A stretch of DNA of 55,120 nucleotides from Pseudonocardiales bacterium (GTDB lineage: Bacteria > Actinomycetota > Actinomycetes > Mycobacteriales > Pseudonocardiaceae), in contig QHBY01000566.1 in the NCBI GenBank assembly GCA_003244245.1, positions 1 to 55,120 on the forward strand. Direction: 5' to 3'. The notes beneath the pieces were generated by a model. That model saw only the letters and a list, made by a program, of their open reading frames with translations, searched no databases and was not told the DNA's origin. This document shows, piece after piece, positions 30,021 to 38,855 of the stretch. Numbering within the stretch: position 1 is the first letter of the stretch; each line of letters starts with the position of its first letter. The translations under genes were made by a program, and so were the position numbers.

Positions 30021-31561
30021 GGGATGATCACGATCTGTCCACCGTGCCGGTGGACCACCGGCGCCTCGGGAAGGTCGCTGACGGTGTAGTCCTCACCCTT
30101 GACCCATACGTCGGGCCGCAGCGTCTCGAGCAGCGCCGCAGGGGTGTCCTCGTCAAACAGGATCATCGCGTCGACCGGCTCCAGCGCCTCGAGCAGCGCG
30201 ATCCGGTCGGCTGCGGGCATGATCGGCCGGCTGGGGCCGTTGCTGGCGGCGCACCGACTCGTCGGAGTTGACGCACACCACCAGGGCGTCACGACGACGT
30301 ATCCGCGCCACCATGTTCCACTTGCGGGCAGCCCCCCCCGCCGGTGGGTGCGGGGATCCTGGAACACTGACGCTGCGCCGCCATTGGCGACGAACTGCGA
30401 CGCGGCGTGGACCGCGGCCACCACGGCGACGCCGACGAAGCTGTCGTAGCGCGAGCGCGTGCGAGTCGCCGCGGCTGAGCCGATTGCGGCCAGCCTGGCC
30501 GGATCGGCGAGCAACTCGCGCAGCCGCTGCGCCAGCGCGGCGGGGTCGCGGGGCGGCACCAGCGCGCCGGTGCGGCCGTCCAGCACGGTGTCGAGGTGCC
30601 CGCCCACTGCGGAGGCGACTACCGGCACGCCGCAGGCCATAGCCTCCAGCGGTACCATCCCGAACGGTTCGTACCACGGCACGCTGACCACCACGTCCGC
30701 CGAACGCAGCAGCGCAGGAATGTCGGCTCGGGCGATCTGGCCGACGAGATGCACCCGATCGCGCACCTCGCAGGCCTGCGCGATCGCTGCCAACCTCGCC
30801 AGCTCCGCATCGGCGATCGCGTCCCCACCGCCTGCGATGACCAGTTCCGCGCTGGGCACCTCGGCCGGCGCGCGAATAGTGGTCTCGACGCCTTTGCGTT
30901 CGACGAGCCGCCCGAGGGACAGGATGCGATGCCGGCCGTTGCGCGCCGCGCGCGGTCCTTTCGGGGTGAACCGGTCGAGGTCCACACCACAGGGCACGAT
31001 GGCGACTCGCTGCGCCGGCACAGCCAGGGTGGCGAGTTCGGTCGCCTCGTCTGAGCAGGTCGCCACGACCAGCGCCGCGTCGTGCGCCAATCGGGTCTCC
31101 AACCGTAATCGGGATGGCGGGCTCGGGTCTGCCGCACCCTGGTGTCGCCGCTTGACGGTGCCCAGAGCGTGGAAGGTCTGCAGCACGGGAATACCGGAGG
31201 TGCGGGCGCCGCGGTGAGCCGCAAGACCACTCATCCAGAAGTGCGCGTGCGCGATGTCCGGCGGCTCCGTCAGCCATCGCTGCGCAAGGTGATCGCCGAA
31301 CTCGGCCATGTAAGGCAATAACACGTCTTTGGCCAGGCTGCTGGCGGGTCCGGCGGGTACGTGCTCGACGGTCACCCCCGGGCCCGCCCGGAGCCGATCG
31401 GGCAGCCCGGGATCGTCGCGCCGGGTGTATACGGTGATGTGGTGCCCACGCTCGCCCAACGCCCGCGCGAGCTCCGCAACGTGCACGTTCTGGCCACCCG
31501 AGTCGGCCCCATGAATCACCGCGAGCGGGCTTGCGTGCTCGGAGACCATGTCGATTCTCAT
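29906..31561 (-). CDS. Glycosyltransferase family 4; ORF runs on in-frame through RfaE and SDR remnants
   Basis: MRIDMVSEHASPLAVIHGADSGGQNVHVAELARALGERGHHITVYTRRDDP; WYEPFGMVPLEAMACGVPVVASAVGGHLDTVLDGRTGALVPPRDP; GT domain ends near 30380. Confidence 0.85.
   Translation of the reverse strand: MRIDMVSEHASPLAVIHGADSGGQNVHVAELARALGERGHHITVYTRRDDPGLPDRLRAGPGVTVEHVPAGPASSLAKDVLLPYMAEFGDHLAQRWLTEPPDIAHAHFWMSGLAAHRGARTSGIPVLQTFHALGTVKRRHQGAADPSPPSRLRLETRLAHDAALVVATCSDEATELATLAVPAQRVAIVPCGVDLDRFTPKGPRAARNGRHRILSLGRLVERKGVETTIRAPAEVPSAELVIAGGGDAIADAELARLAAIAQACEVRDRVHLVGQIARADIPALLRSADVVVSVPWYEPFGMVPLEAMACGVPVVASAVGGHLDTVLDGRTGALVPPRDPAALAQRLRELLADPARLAAIGSAAATRTRSRYDSFVGVAVVAAVHAASQFVANGGAASVFQDPRTHRRGGLPASGTWWRGYVVVTPWWCASTPTSRCAASNGPSRPIMPAADRIALLEALEPVDAMILFDEDTPAALLETLRPDVWVKGEDYTVSDLPEAPVVHRHGGQIVIIPWWQPPATSCRRYSPPPGSTPAVLSARCPLTSGSGWLR
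30020..30340 (-). pseudogene. HldE/RfaE-type nucleotidyltransferase domain remnant (frameshifted)
   Basis: RRRDALVVCVNSDESVRR in one frame; PSRPIMPAADRIALLEALEPVDAMILFDEDTPAALLETLRPDVWVKGEDYTVSDLPEAPVVHRHGGQIVIIP in another. Confidence 0.72.
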
Positions 31562-32420
31562 CGGCGCATCTCCTTCAGCAGCTGCTCCCAATCCGTCAGG
31601 AACCGGTCCATTGAGTACCTGGCGCGGGCCGCGGCCCGGGCGGCTGTCCCACCCGGCGGGCGTAGTCGGGATCGCTGAGGAAGGAGCGCAAACGCCTCGA
31701 TGAGCACCTCGACCCGGGTGGACACCACACCGGCCTGCGGAGGTACCGCCTCCACCACCTCGGTGGTGGCCAGCGCGACCACCGGCATGCCCAGGTGCAT
31801 CGCTTCGAGCAGGGACAGGCCCAACGAGGTCCAACGGATGGGATGCAGGTAAACCCGGCGCCGAGCTAGCTCAGCGAACAGCTGCGCTTGCGGGAGGTGC
31901 TCGAACGTCCTGATCGAACCCGGACCGTCAACTGCGCTATCCCTCCCGAGCTCAACAGCAGAGCTGTCCCGGGCCGGGCGCACAGCTCTGCTGTTGAGCT
32001 CGGGAGACACAGAGCTCGCCAGCTCCGAGACCACCATGCCGAAGACGTCCAGGGGTGCTTGAGCGGCGAAGCGGGATAGCAGGTCGGTGCCGGTAACCCG
32101 GCTCCGGCGGACCGGTTCGTTGATCACGACGGCAGCGCGGTCGAGCTCCCCGGTGTAGCGGTGCCCGGGGTCCGGGATGCCGTGCTCGATCACCACGGTC
32201 GGCGCCCGGCCGGAGTCCCAGAACAGCTCGTTGAACGGCGTGACGTGCACGACCGGGATGTCGGACCGGTCGGCCATGGGATGGCGGGTGTAGGGCACAT
32301 CGCCGCGCGGGGCGTTGTGCTCCACATACACCGCACTTGAGAGATCGGTACGCCCGAGGTGATCCAGTCCGTGATGACCCCGGCCCGGGCGTCGTGGCAG
32401 CGCTGAGCTGGTAAAGCTCC
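31558..32420 (-). pseudogene. Glycosyltransferase with damaged N-terminus and palindromic insertion
   Basis: SSAVYVEHNAPRGDVPYTRHPMADRSDIPVVHVTPFNELFWDSG; AELARRRVYLHPIRWTSLGLSLLEAMHLGMPVVALATTEVVEAVPPQAGVVSTRVEVL; N-terminal ~100 residues out of frame or absent. Confidence 0.7.
31943..32006. repeat. 25-bp perfect inverted repeat with 14-nt loop inside a glycosyltransferase ORF
   Basis: CTCCCGAGCTCAACAGCAGAGCTGT - cccgggccgggcgc - ACAGCTCTGCTGTTGAGCTCGGGAG. Confidence 0.95.
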
Positions 32421-32598
32421 AGCGTCTAGCAGGCCCCACCGAGCGGCACCACACCGCTGCCAGCGCACCGGCGGCCACGCCGTCGCCCGACGATGGTCGC
32501 CGCGCGGGTGCCGGCGACCGGTGCCCGCGGTGGTGGGTGGCGGTGTGGTGATACTCATCGCGCGCCGCGGACATCGACGTGGTCGACCATCGGAACCC

Positions 32599-32955
32599 CT
32601 AGCCGCGCGACGGCTGGATGCTCAAGGTGGTGTCCAGCCCGGTGATCGCCAGGACGCGGCGAGCCATGCGGGTGGGCCGAGTCAGCACCAGCCGGCCACC
32701 GACCGCTCCCAGGGCCTCGTCGGCGCGCAGGAACACGGTCAACCCGGCGGCGCTGAGAAACTCCAACCCCGACACGTCCACCGTGATCTGGTGGTGACCG
32801 GCACCACGCAGCCGATCAAGGACCTGTTCCAGCCCAGCAGCGGTACTCAGGTCCAGCTCACCATGCAGCACCAAACAACTGCGGGCAGCGTCGGTGAAGA
32901 CCGTGACATCGAAACACGCCACCTGGCCGGTGTCGGGGCTGATCGCGTGACACAT
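32599..32955 (-). CDS. STAS-domain anti-sigma factor antagonist
   Basis: SCLVLHGELDLSTAAGLEQVLDRLRGAGHHQITVDVSGLEFLSAAGLTVFLRADEAL. Confidence 0.9.
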   Translation of the reverse strand: MCHAISPDTGQVACFDVTVFTDAARSCLVLHGELDLSTAAGLEQVLDRLRGAGHHQITVDVSGLEFLSAAGLTVFLRADEALGAVGGRLVLTRPTRMARRVLAITGLDTTLSIQPSRG

Positions 32956-33531
32956 CCGCACGCCTCCCGGGGTCTGGGGAGACCCGGGCCGCTGCAGTGC
33001 GCAGTGTCGGTCGCTGACCACAACTGGCCGGGCATAGCGGTCTGGACGGCTGATGTCCAACCACGTCCGAACATACCCCTCACCGCGCGATGCCGGCAGT
33101 CTCCGACCGAGGGAAACCCTCACAAGGCCACCGCTCGGCGCGAGCTGGCGGGTCGTCGCCGCATGACCTTTGGGTGTAACGAACGAATCGGCTGGGAAAG
33201 GTATTATAGAAAGCAAGCACGAACTGCCTCCGTTACTGAAGGCTACGTCATATCTACTGACGGTCATCGTTTAGCCGGATCATCGAAGGTCGCTAACTGC
33301 GCGGCTTTCAGATGTTTTGCGCACAACCTTTCTTGCTTGCCAAGCGCCCAAACGATTGAAAAGCTGCTCGCTTCAGACAACCGTGTTCCTCGATCCAAAT
33401 GTGATCCGAATCACGCCCATCGACCGTTTGACGCTCTAGCGATCGGTCTATTCCAAGGCACTTGCCGCGTCCGGCCGCCGCCGGACGTCGCTTCGGGTCT
33501 GTCCACCCCGCCAGCGGAAGGATCGAGCCCT

Positions 33532-34140
33532 ATGAGCTGGATCGACTGGAGTCCAGACGGGCTGCCGATGCTGGCTCGAGGTGGCCACCGCAGCCCGGAG
33601 CAGGGCGCGTGCCTGATGGAGTACGTGTCAGTACTCGCCGGAGCCCGGTTCAGCGACCATCCCGGGTGTACCCATCCGGCCCTGGCCCAACTGGCCCGCG
33701 TGGTCAACGACGAGATCATCGATCCTGCCGCCCGGTCCCGGCTGGCGGTGCTGGCTCCCGATCTTATCGGCACCCGGTGCCGGGATCCACGCATCACGCT
33801 CACGGTGATGGCGTGCTGCCTGCGGGCCGCTGTTGCGGCGCGCCCACACGGCCGTGACGTGCCGCAGGCCTTAGAACGTATCGAAGCCAAGCTGAACCGG
33901 CTGGAGGCTCAGCAGGGCCGCCGGTGGGCCCGCTTGCGCAACGTGGGGCGGGGACCTGGGGCTCTTTCGGTCATCTCCACGCTCCGCGTCGTGTTGAGAC
34001 ATACTCACCGATTCTGCGGACCCGGCCACGATGAGCAACTCTGCGAGCTGCTTGAGCGCGCGGTCGCGGATTGCCGCAGCCTGCTCGCCCAGCGCCCGGG
34101 CCGACCCGCCCACCAGCAGCCCCAGTCCGCAGTACGTTGA
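33532..34140 (+). CDS. Hypothetical protein
   Basis: MSWIDWSPDGLPMLARGGHRSPEQGACLMEYVSVLAGARFSDHPGCTHPALAQLARVVNDEI; start after GGAAGGATCGAGCCCT; upstream ORF extension lies in the low-GC patch. Confidence 0.75.
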   Translation: MSWIDWSPDGLPMLARGGHRSPEQGACLMEYVSVLAGARFSDHPGCTHPALAQLARVVNDEIIDPAARSRLAVLAPDLIGTRCRDPRITLTVMACCLRAAVAARPHGRDVPQALERIEAKLNRLEAQQGRRWARLRNVGRGPGALSVISTLRVVLRHTHRFCGPGHDEQLCELLERAVADCRSLLAQRPGRPAHQQPQSAVR

Positions 34141-34191
34141 GATCGGGCATTCTGCTCGTCAGGGGATCACCGGCTGGGGGGCGCGCTGCTG

Positions 34192-35001
34192 ATGACCGAG
34201 ACCACCACAGCAGCCCTTACCGCGTCAGCCGGCACCCCACCCGGCGGGTATGCGCATCTGATCCCGATGCAGCGCCGCTATGCCGAGCTTGCTGCCGACG
34301 ATCCTGACCGGCGACGCCAGCGCGAGCAATTGATCAGCGGTTATCTCCCGGTGGCCGAGCACATCGCGCGCCGCTTCGCCGGCCGCGGTGAGCCGCTGGA
34401 TGACCTGATCCAGGTAGCCACCCTGGGACTGATCAATGCCGTGGACCGCTTCGAACCGGCCCGCGGCTCGCATTTCCTGTCGTTCGCGGTACCAACGATC
34501 ACCGGCGAGGTACGCCGGCACTTCCGCGACCACGGCTGGTCGACGCGGGTGCCCCGGCGGCTGAAGGATCTGCATATCGCCATCAGACGCACGCTGGCGG
34601 AGCTGTCCCAGCAGCTCGGCCGGGCACCGAGACCCAGCGAGATCGCTGATCGGCTGGGATTGCCGGTCTCGGAGGTGATCGAAGGCCTGCAGGCTGGGGA
34701 ATCCTACCGGAGCTCGTCTCTGGATGAGATGCTCGGCGCCGGGGACGGCGCCGCGACTTTGGGTGAGTTCATCGGCGGCTTGGACGAGGAGCTGGCTTTG
34801 ATCGACGACCGGGAGGCGCTGCGCCCACTGCTGGCCGGGCTCGCCCCCCGGGAGCAGACGATCCTGGTGCTGCGGTTCTTCCACCAACTGACCCAGACTC
34901 AAATCGCCGAGCAGGTCGGCATCTCGCAGATGCACGTATCGCGGGTACTACGCCAAACACTGACCTCCCTTCAGCAGCGCATGTCCAGCGCGGGCGAGTA
35001 G
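34192..35001 (+). CDS. SigB/SigF-type RNA polymerase sigma factor
   Basis: LISGYLPVAEHIARRFAGRGEPLDDLIQVATLGLINAVDRFEPARGSHFLSFAVPTITGEVRRHFRDHGWSTRVPRRLKDL; LAPREQTILVLRFFHQLTQTQIAEQVGISQMHVSRVLRQTL. Confidence 0.95.
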   Translation: MTETTTAALTASAGTPPGGYAHLIPMQRRYAELAADDPDRRRQREQLISGYLPVAEHIARRFAGRGEPLDDLIQVATLGLINAVDRFEPARGSHFLSFAVPTITGEVRRHFRDHGWSTRVPRRLKDLHIAIRRTLAELSQQLGRAPRPSEIADRLGLPVSEVIEGLQAGESYRSSSLDEMLGAGDGAATLGEFIGGLDEELALIDDREALRPLLAGLAPREQTILVLRFFHQLTQTQIAEQVGISQMHVSRVLRQTLTSLQQRMSSAGE

Positions 35002-35009
35002 CACTATCC

Positions 35010-35819
35010 GTGGAATACCAGCAGATCAGCATCAGTCACCCCGCAGTCAAGGATGTCTTGGCGATCCAGAACAACACCGCCCCAAACCGGTTCGGCTTGT
35101 TCGTTGCCGAGGGGCTGTGGGCCGCCAAGGTCGCCCTCGACACAGGCTTGCGGGTGGACACCTTCTACTGGTGTCAAGAACTCGCTCATTCCGACGAAGC
35201 CGGCAAGCGCGCTTATGAGTTGGCCGACCGGGCACGGCGCACGTTCCAGGTATCAGAAAAGACCCTGACGCGCATGGCCGAGCGCGGCAACCCTGACGGC
35301 ATCGTGGCCACCGTCGAGATGCCGCACTGGCAACCGGACGCTATCGAGTTCGGAAACTCCGCGCTGGTACTCGTCACGGATGGGATCGAAATCCCGGGCA
35401 ACCTGGGGACGCTGATCCGGACGCTGGACGCCTGCAAAGCGGACCTATTGATCTTGACGAACCGGCGTACCCGGATGTCACATCCCAAGGTCCTGCGGGC
35501 CAGCCAGGGTATGTCGGTACGCGTGCCGCACATCGAGTTCGAGGACACCGGCGAGGCGATTTCCTGGTTGCAGAAGAAACAGTTCACGGTGTATCTGGCC
35601 GATACCGATGAGAGCGTGAATTATCGCCACCTCGACTACGCAGGGCGAACGGCCCTGGTCGTCGGAAGTGAACGGTACGGCATCACAAAATCCTGGTACC
35701 AGCACAGTTTCAAGCGAGTGGGTGTTCCCATGTTGGGCTATGCGGACAGCCTCAACGTGTCAGTCTCGGCGTCAGTCCTGCTCTACGAAGCCCGCGCCCA
35801 CCAGGACGGCTGGGCGTGA
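35010..35819 (+). CDS. TrmH/SpoU-family RNA 2'-O-methyltransferase
   Basis: VLVTDGIEIPGNLGTLIRTLDACKADLLIL, VVGSERYGITKSW, GVPMLGYADSLNVSVSASVLLYEA (three SpoU motifs). Confidence 0.88.
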   Translation: MEYQQISISHPAVKDVLAIQNNTAPNRFGLFVAEGLWAAKVALDTGLRVDTFYWCQELAHSDEAGKRAYELADRARRTFQVSEKTLTRMAERGNPDGIVATVEMPHWQPDAIEFGNSALVLVTDGIEIPGNLGTLIRTLDACKADLLILTNRRTRMSHPKVLRASQGMSVRVPHIEFEDTGEAISWLQKKQFTVYLADTDESVNYRHLDYAGRTALVVGSERYGITKSWYQHSFKRVGVPMLGYADSLNVSVSASVLLYEARAHQDGWA

Positions 35820-35869
35820 ACTCGACGCGACCGACATTCTGCCTCGGAAAACGTCGGTCGCGTCGAGTT
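35819..35869. terminator. 17-bp perfect inverted repeat overlapping the TrmH stop codon; candidate terminator/attenuator
   Basis: AACTCGACGCGACCGAC - 17 nt - GTCGGTCGCGTCGAGTT; no U-tract. Confidence 0.55.
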
Positions 35870-35892
35870 GACATACCTCACCGGCAGCGAGA

Positions 35893-36078
35893 CTACTTGC
35901 CGAAGATGTCCTTCACCGCATCCTTGACCTTCTCGCCGGCCTGCTTCACGTGGCCCTCGGCCTGGTCGCCCTGACCCTCAGCCTCAAGCCCCGGATCATC
36001 AGTGGCTCGGCCGACGCCTTCCTTCGCCTTACCCTTGAGCACGTCAGCCTGGTTCTCAATCTTGTCGCCGGTTCCCAT
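35893..36078 (-). CDS. CsbD family stress protein
   Basis: MGTGDKIENQADVLKGKAKEGVGRATDDPGLEAEGQGDQAEGHVKQAGEKVKDAVKDIFGK. Confidence 0.93.
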   Translation of the reverse strand: MGTGDKIENQADVLKGKAKEGVGRATDDPGLEAEGQGDQAEGHVKQAGEKVKDAVKDIFGK

Positions 36079-36176
36079 ATACGAGCCTCCCTGTCGTCGG
36101 ACCGTGGAGAAGAACTGCCCAACATAGCCCTTCTCCCCCGCCCAGCCTACGTCGATCGCAAAGGTAGGCGAGCAAG

Positions 36177-36878
36177 CTAGGACCAGACGGCCGCCAGCGG
36201 ACTGGCGTCGAGGTCGCGAAGCAGCGCGCGGCAGTCCTCGTACACCGCGACCGCGCCCGCCGCGGTCAGTTCGGCGGCGCTGATGCCCCCGGTGAGCACT
36301 CCGACGCAGGCCACCCCCGCCTTTACACAGGCCTGCACATCCCAGACCGTGTCACCGACGAACACGACCCGATCCGCGGGTACCCCGGCCCGTTGCAGGG
36401 CAACGTGCACGAGGTCGGGCGCCGGTTTGGCCGCGTCGACGTCCTCAGCGGCGGTGATCTCCGCGACGGCATCCTCCACGTCGAGGATGGACCGCAGGAC
36501 CTCAAGTTCGTCGGGCGCGGCGGAGGTGGCGAGTACCACCTTGACTCCGCGCTGGGCCACCGCCGTTACCAGTTCCCGAGCGCCATCGAAGACCCGCAGC
36601 TGCTCCGAGCTCTGCTGATAGTGCTCGCTGTGTTGCTCCTTGGCCTGTGAACCGACCTGGTCGGCGGCCGCACCCAACAGCGTGGACAGCAGTTCCGAGG
36701 AACCCAAGCCCTGCCCGCGGTGAATCCGCCAGGCGTCCACCGGATGTCCTACTGCCTGCAGCGCCCGCAACCAAGCGTCGACGTGCAGGTAGTTGGAGTC
36801 GACCAGGGTGCCGTCGATGTCAAACAGGACCGCACCTGGCGGCCGCACGGAACCGGTCACTGGTTGTCCACCCGTCAT
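36177..36878 (-). CDS. HAD-family hydrolase (phosphatase-like)
   Basis: AVLFDIDGTLVDSNYLHVDAWLRAL; VVLATSA; VFVGDTVWDVQACVKAGVACVGVLTGG. Confidence 0.92.
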   Translation of the reverse strand: MTGGQPVTGSVRPPGAVLFDIDGTLVDSNYLHVDAWLRALQAVGHPVDAWRIHRGQGLGSSELLSTLLGAAADQVGSQAKEQHSEHYQQSSEQLRVFDGARELVTAVAQRGVKVVLATSAAPDELEVLRSILDVEDAVAEITAAEDVDAAKPAPDLVHVALQRAGVPADRVVFVGDTVWDVQACVKAGVACVGVLTGGISAAELTAAGAVAVYEDCRALLRDLDASPLAAVWS

Positions 36879-36904
36879 CCCCCACTTCGTGGCTCTAATC
36901 TTCG

Positions 36905-37705
36905 ATGATGACGCAGCGCGAGGCCGCCGAGCCTGATATCCCCCAGCAGGACAGCGAGGAAACGTTCGACCGGCTGGTCGACGAGGGCGAACAACGGTTG
37001 GGCCGGTCGCTCATCGGACTGGCTGCGACCGGTTTCCTAGGCGGTCTCGATGTAGGTATCGGCGTTCTCGCGCTGCTGCTCGTAGAACATGCTACCCACA
37101 GCGTGCTGCTGGGCGGCCTGGCGTTCTCCGCGGGGTTCATCGCGCTGACCCTGGCGCGTAGCGAGCTGTTCACCGAGAATTTCCTGGTCCCGGTGGTCAG
37201 CGTCGTCGCCAAGCGCGGCACGGTAGCAGGTCTGGCCCGGTTGTGGGCGATGACCCTGCTGACCAACCTCGTTGGCGGGTGGGTCGTCACCGGGTTGGTG
37301 ATGGCGGGATTCCCGGCACTACGCAGCAGCGCCATCGAAGCGGGCCGGTCCTATGTCGACCTGGGCATCGGCTGGTCGGCGTTCGCGCTCGCAATGATCG
37401 GCGGGATGCTCATCACGCTGATGACCCACCTGCAACACGCCACCGAATCCGACGGGGTACGCCTGGTACCGGCGGTGCTGGCGGGCTTCCTGCTCGGCGC
37501 AGGCAAGGTCAACCACGCAATCGTCGCGTCGCTGGTGTGTTTCGCGGCGCTGCAGGCCGGCGCGCCGTTCGGCTACCTGGACTGGCTCGGGCTGGCCGGG
37601 TTCGCGGCGCTCGGGAACATGCTCGGCGGCCTCGGACTGGTCACCATCCTGCGCCTGCTGCAGGTGCCCCACAAGGTGCTGGCCGCGCGCCACCAGAACG
37701 GCTAA
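36905..37705 (+). CDS. Formate/nitrite transporter (FNT) family protein
   Basis: LARSELFTENFLVPVVSVVAKRGTVAGLARLWAMTLLTNLVGGW; multi-TM. Confidence 0.85.
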   Translation: MMTQREAAEPDIPQQDSEETFDRLVDEGEQRLGRSLIGLAATGFLGGLDVGIGVLALLLVEHATHSVLLGGLAFSAGFIALTLARSELFTENFLVPVVSVVAKRGTVAGLARLWAMTLLTNLVGGWVVTGLVMAGFPALRSSAIEAGRSYVDLGIGWSAFALAMIGGMLITLMTHLQHATESDGVRLVPAVLAGFLLGAGKVNHAIVASLVCFAALQAGAPFGYLDWLGLAGFAALGNMLGGLGLVTILRLLQVPHKVLAARHQNG

Positions 37706-38628
37706 GTCCGGTCCATCTCGAGTCGGACGATGGTGGGCTGCGGCCACAGGTAGAACCGGTCGCAGAGGTGGTGAACCATCCACAGGCCGCGGCCCCGGCG
37801 CTGGGTCGTCGGCGGGGGCAGCAGCCCGGCTAGCGGCTTGGTGTCCAAGCCGGTGTCGGTGATCTGGCAGATCACCGAGCTCGAGGGGGCCCACAGCTGC
37901 ACACGTGCAGGCGGGAGGCCGTGTTCGATGGCGTTGCTGGCGATCTCGGAGACGGCCAGCACGAAATCTTCGCACCGGTCGGGTGGCAGCCCGGCGCCAC
38001 TGGCGTGACCGGCCACCACCCGGCGCAGCCCGGCCAGCTGCACCGGGTGGTCGATGGTGTGGGTGAGGGCGGGTTCGCCCAGCTCGGCCGGCGGGGGCAG
38101 CGGGTAGCGCGCCACGAACTGTTCCGCTGGCAGGTAGTCCGGATTGGGCACGCTCACCCCATTGAGCAGGCTGGGATGCGCCCGGCGAACGGAATCAGCG
38201 GTGCTGGGATCGTCGGAGTAGACACAGACCAGCGTGAGGTCGCAGTCAGCCAGGGCCACCGTGGTGACGGCGTCGATGTGCATCCACAGTGCCGCGCGGT
38301 GGGCGTTGTCACCGTCGGGGTCAGGGGCGGCCACGATGGTGACCGGCTCGCCGTGCGGGCTCGTATCACCGATCCAGGCCCGGTAGCGGCCCAGCACCCG
38401 GCCGGGATGGCGGTAGAACTCGGCTGGGTCGGTGGTGTGTAAACCGGCCACCTCGGGCAGCCGGACCCGCAGCCGGTCGGCGGTGGCGGGGGGCAGCACA
38501 GCAAGCACCGGCTCGCCGCGGGCGAGCCGATCGGCGACCAGTGGGGCGAGGGTGGCGGCCACATTCGCGGTAGCGGGGTGGAGCAATCCGAGATGGGTCA
38601 GTCCCCGACCGCCAGCCGAAGTGCACAC
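37702..38628 (-). CDS. MEDS-domain/HATPase anti-sigma regulatory (RsbA-like) protein
   Basis: N-terminal LAPLVADRLARGEPVLAVLPPATADRLRVRLP; C-terminal FVLAVSEIASNAIEHGLPPARVQLW...RGRGLWMVHHLCDRFYLWPQPTIVRLEM. Confidence 0.85.
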   Translation of the reverse strand: MCTSAGGRGLTHLGLLHPATANVAATLAPLVADRLARGEPVLAVLPPATADRLRVRLPEVAGLHTTDPAEFYRHPGRVLGRYRAWIGDTSPHGEPVTIVAAPDPDGDNAHRAALWMHIDAVTTVALADCDLTLVCVYSDDPSTADSVRRAHPSLLNGVSVPNPDYLPAEQFVARYPLPPPAELGEPALTHTIDHPVQLAGLRRVVAGHASGAGLPPDRCEDFVLAVSEIASNAIEHGLPPARVQLWAPSSSVICQITDTGLDTKPLAGLLPPPTTQRRGRGLWMVHHLCDRFYLWPQPTIVRLEMDRT

Positions 38629-38855
38629 TTCGCCACACCCGCCGTTCCCAATGCACGTCGCCGCACTGCCCTCGTCATGGAGCCGGTGACACCGTGTAGT
38701 TGGCTACGACTTCCCGAATACCCAGCGCGCAAACCCCAAGCTTTCTACCGGGCTGCGCCGGCAAGCATCCAGGCAGGCGGTAGATCGGATGACTAGCGGG
38801 TAATCTCGACCGTGGCACGTCGGCGGGCTGCGCAGACGCAACGAGGGGTGGTGGG

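Noticed and set aside
32521-34140. 539-aa plus-strand ORF as one protein
   Set aside because: Its first part is antisense to the STAS gene and crosses the low-GC patch; only the section from 33532 looks like a real protein.
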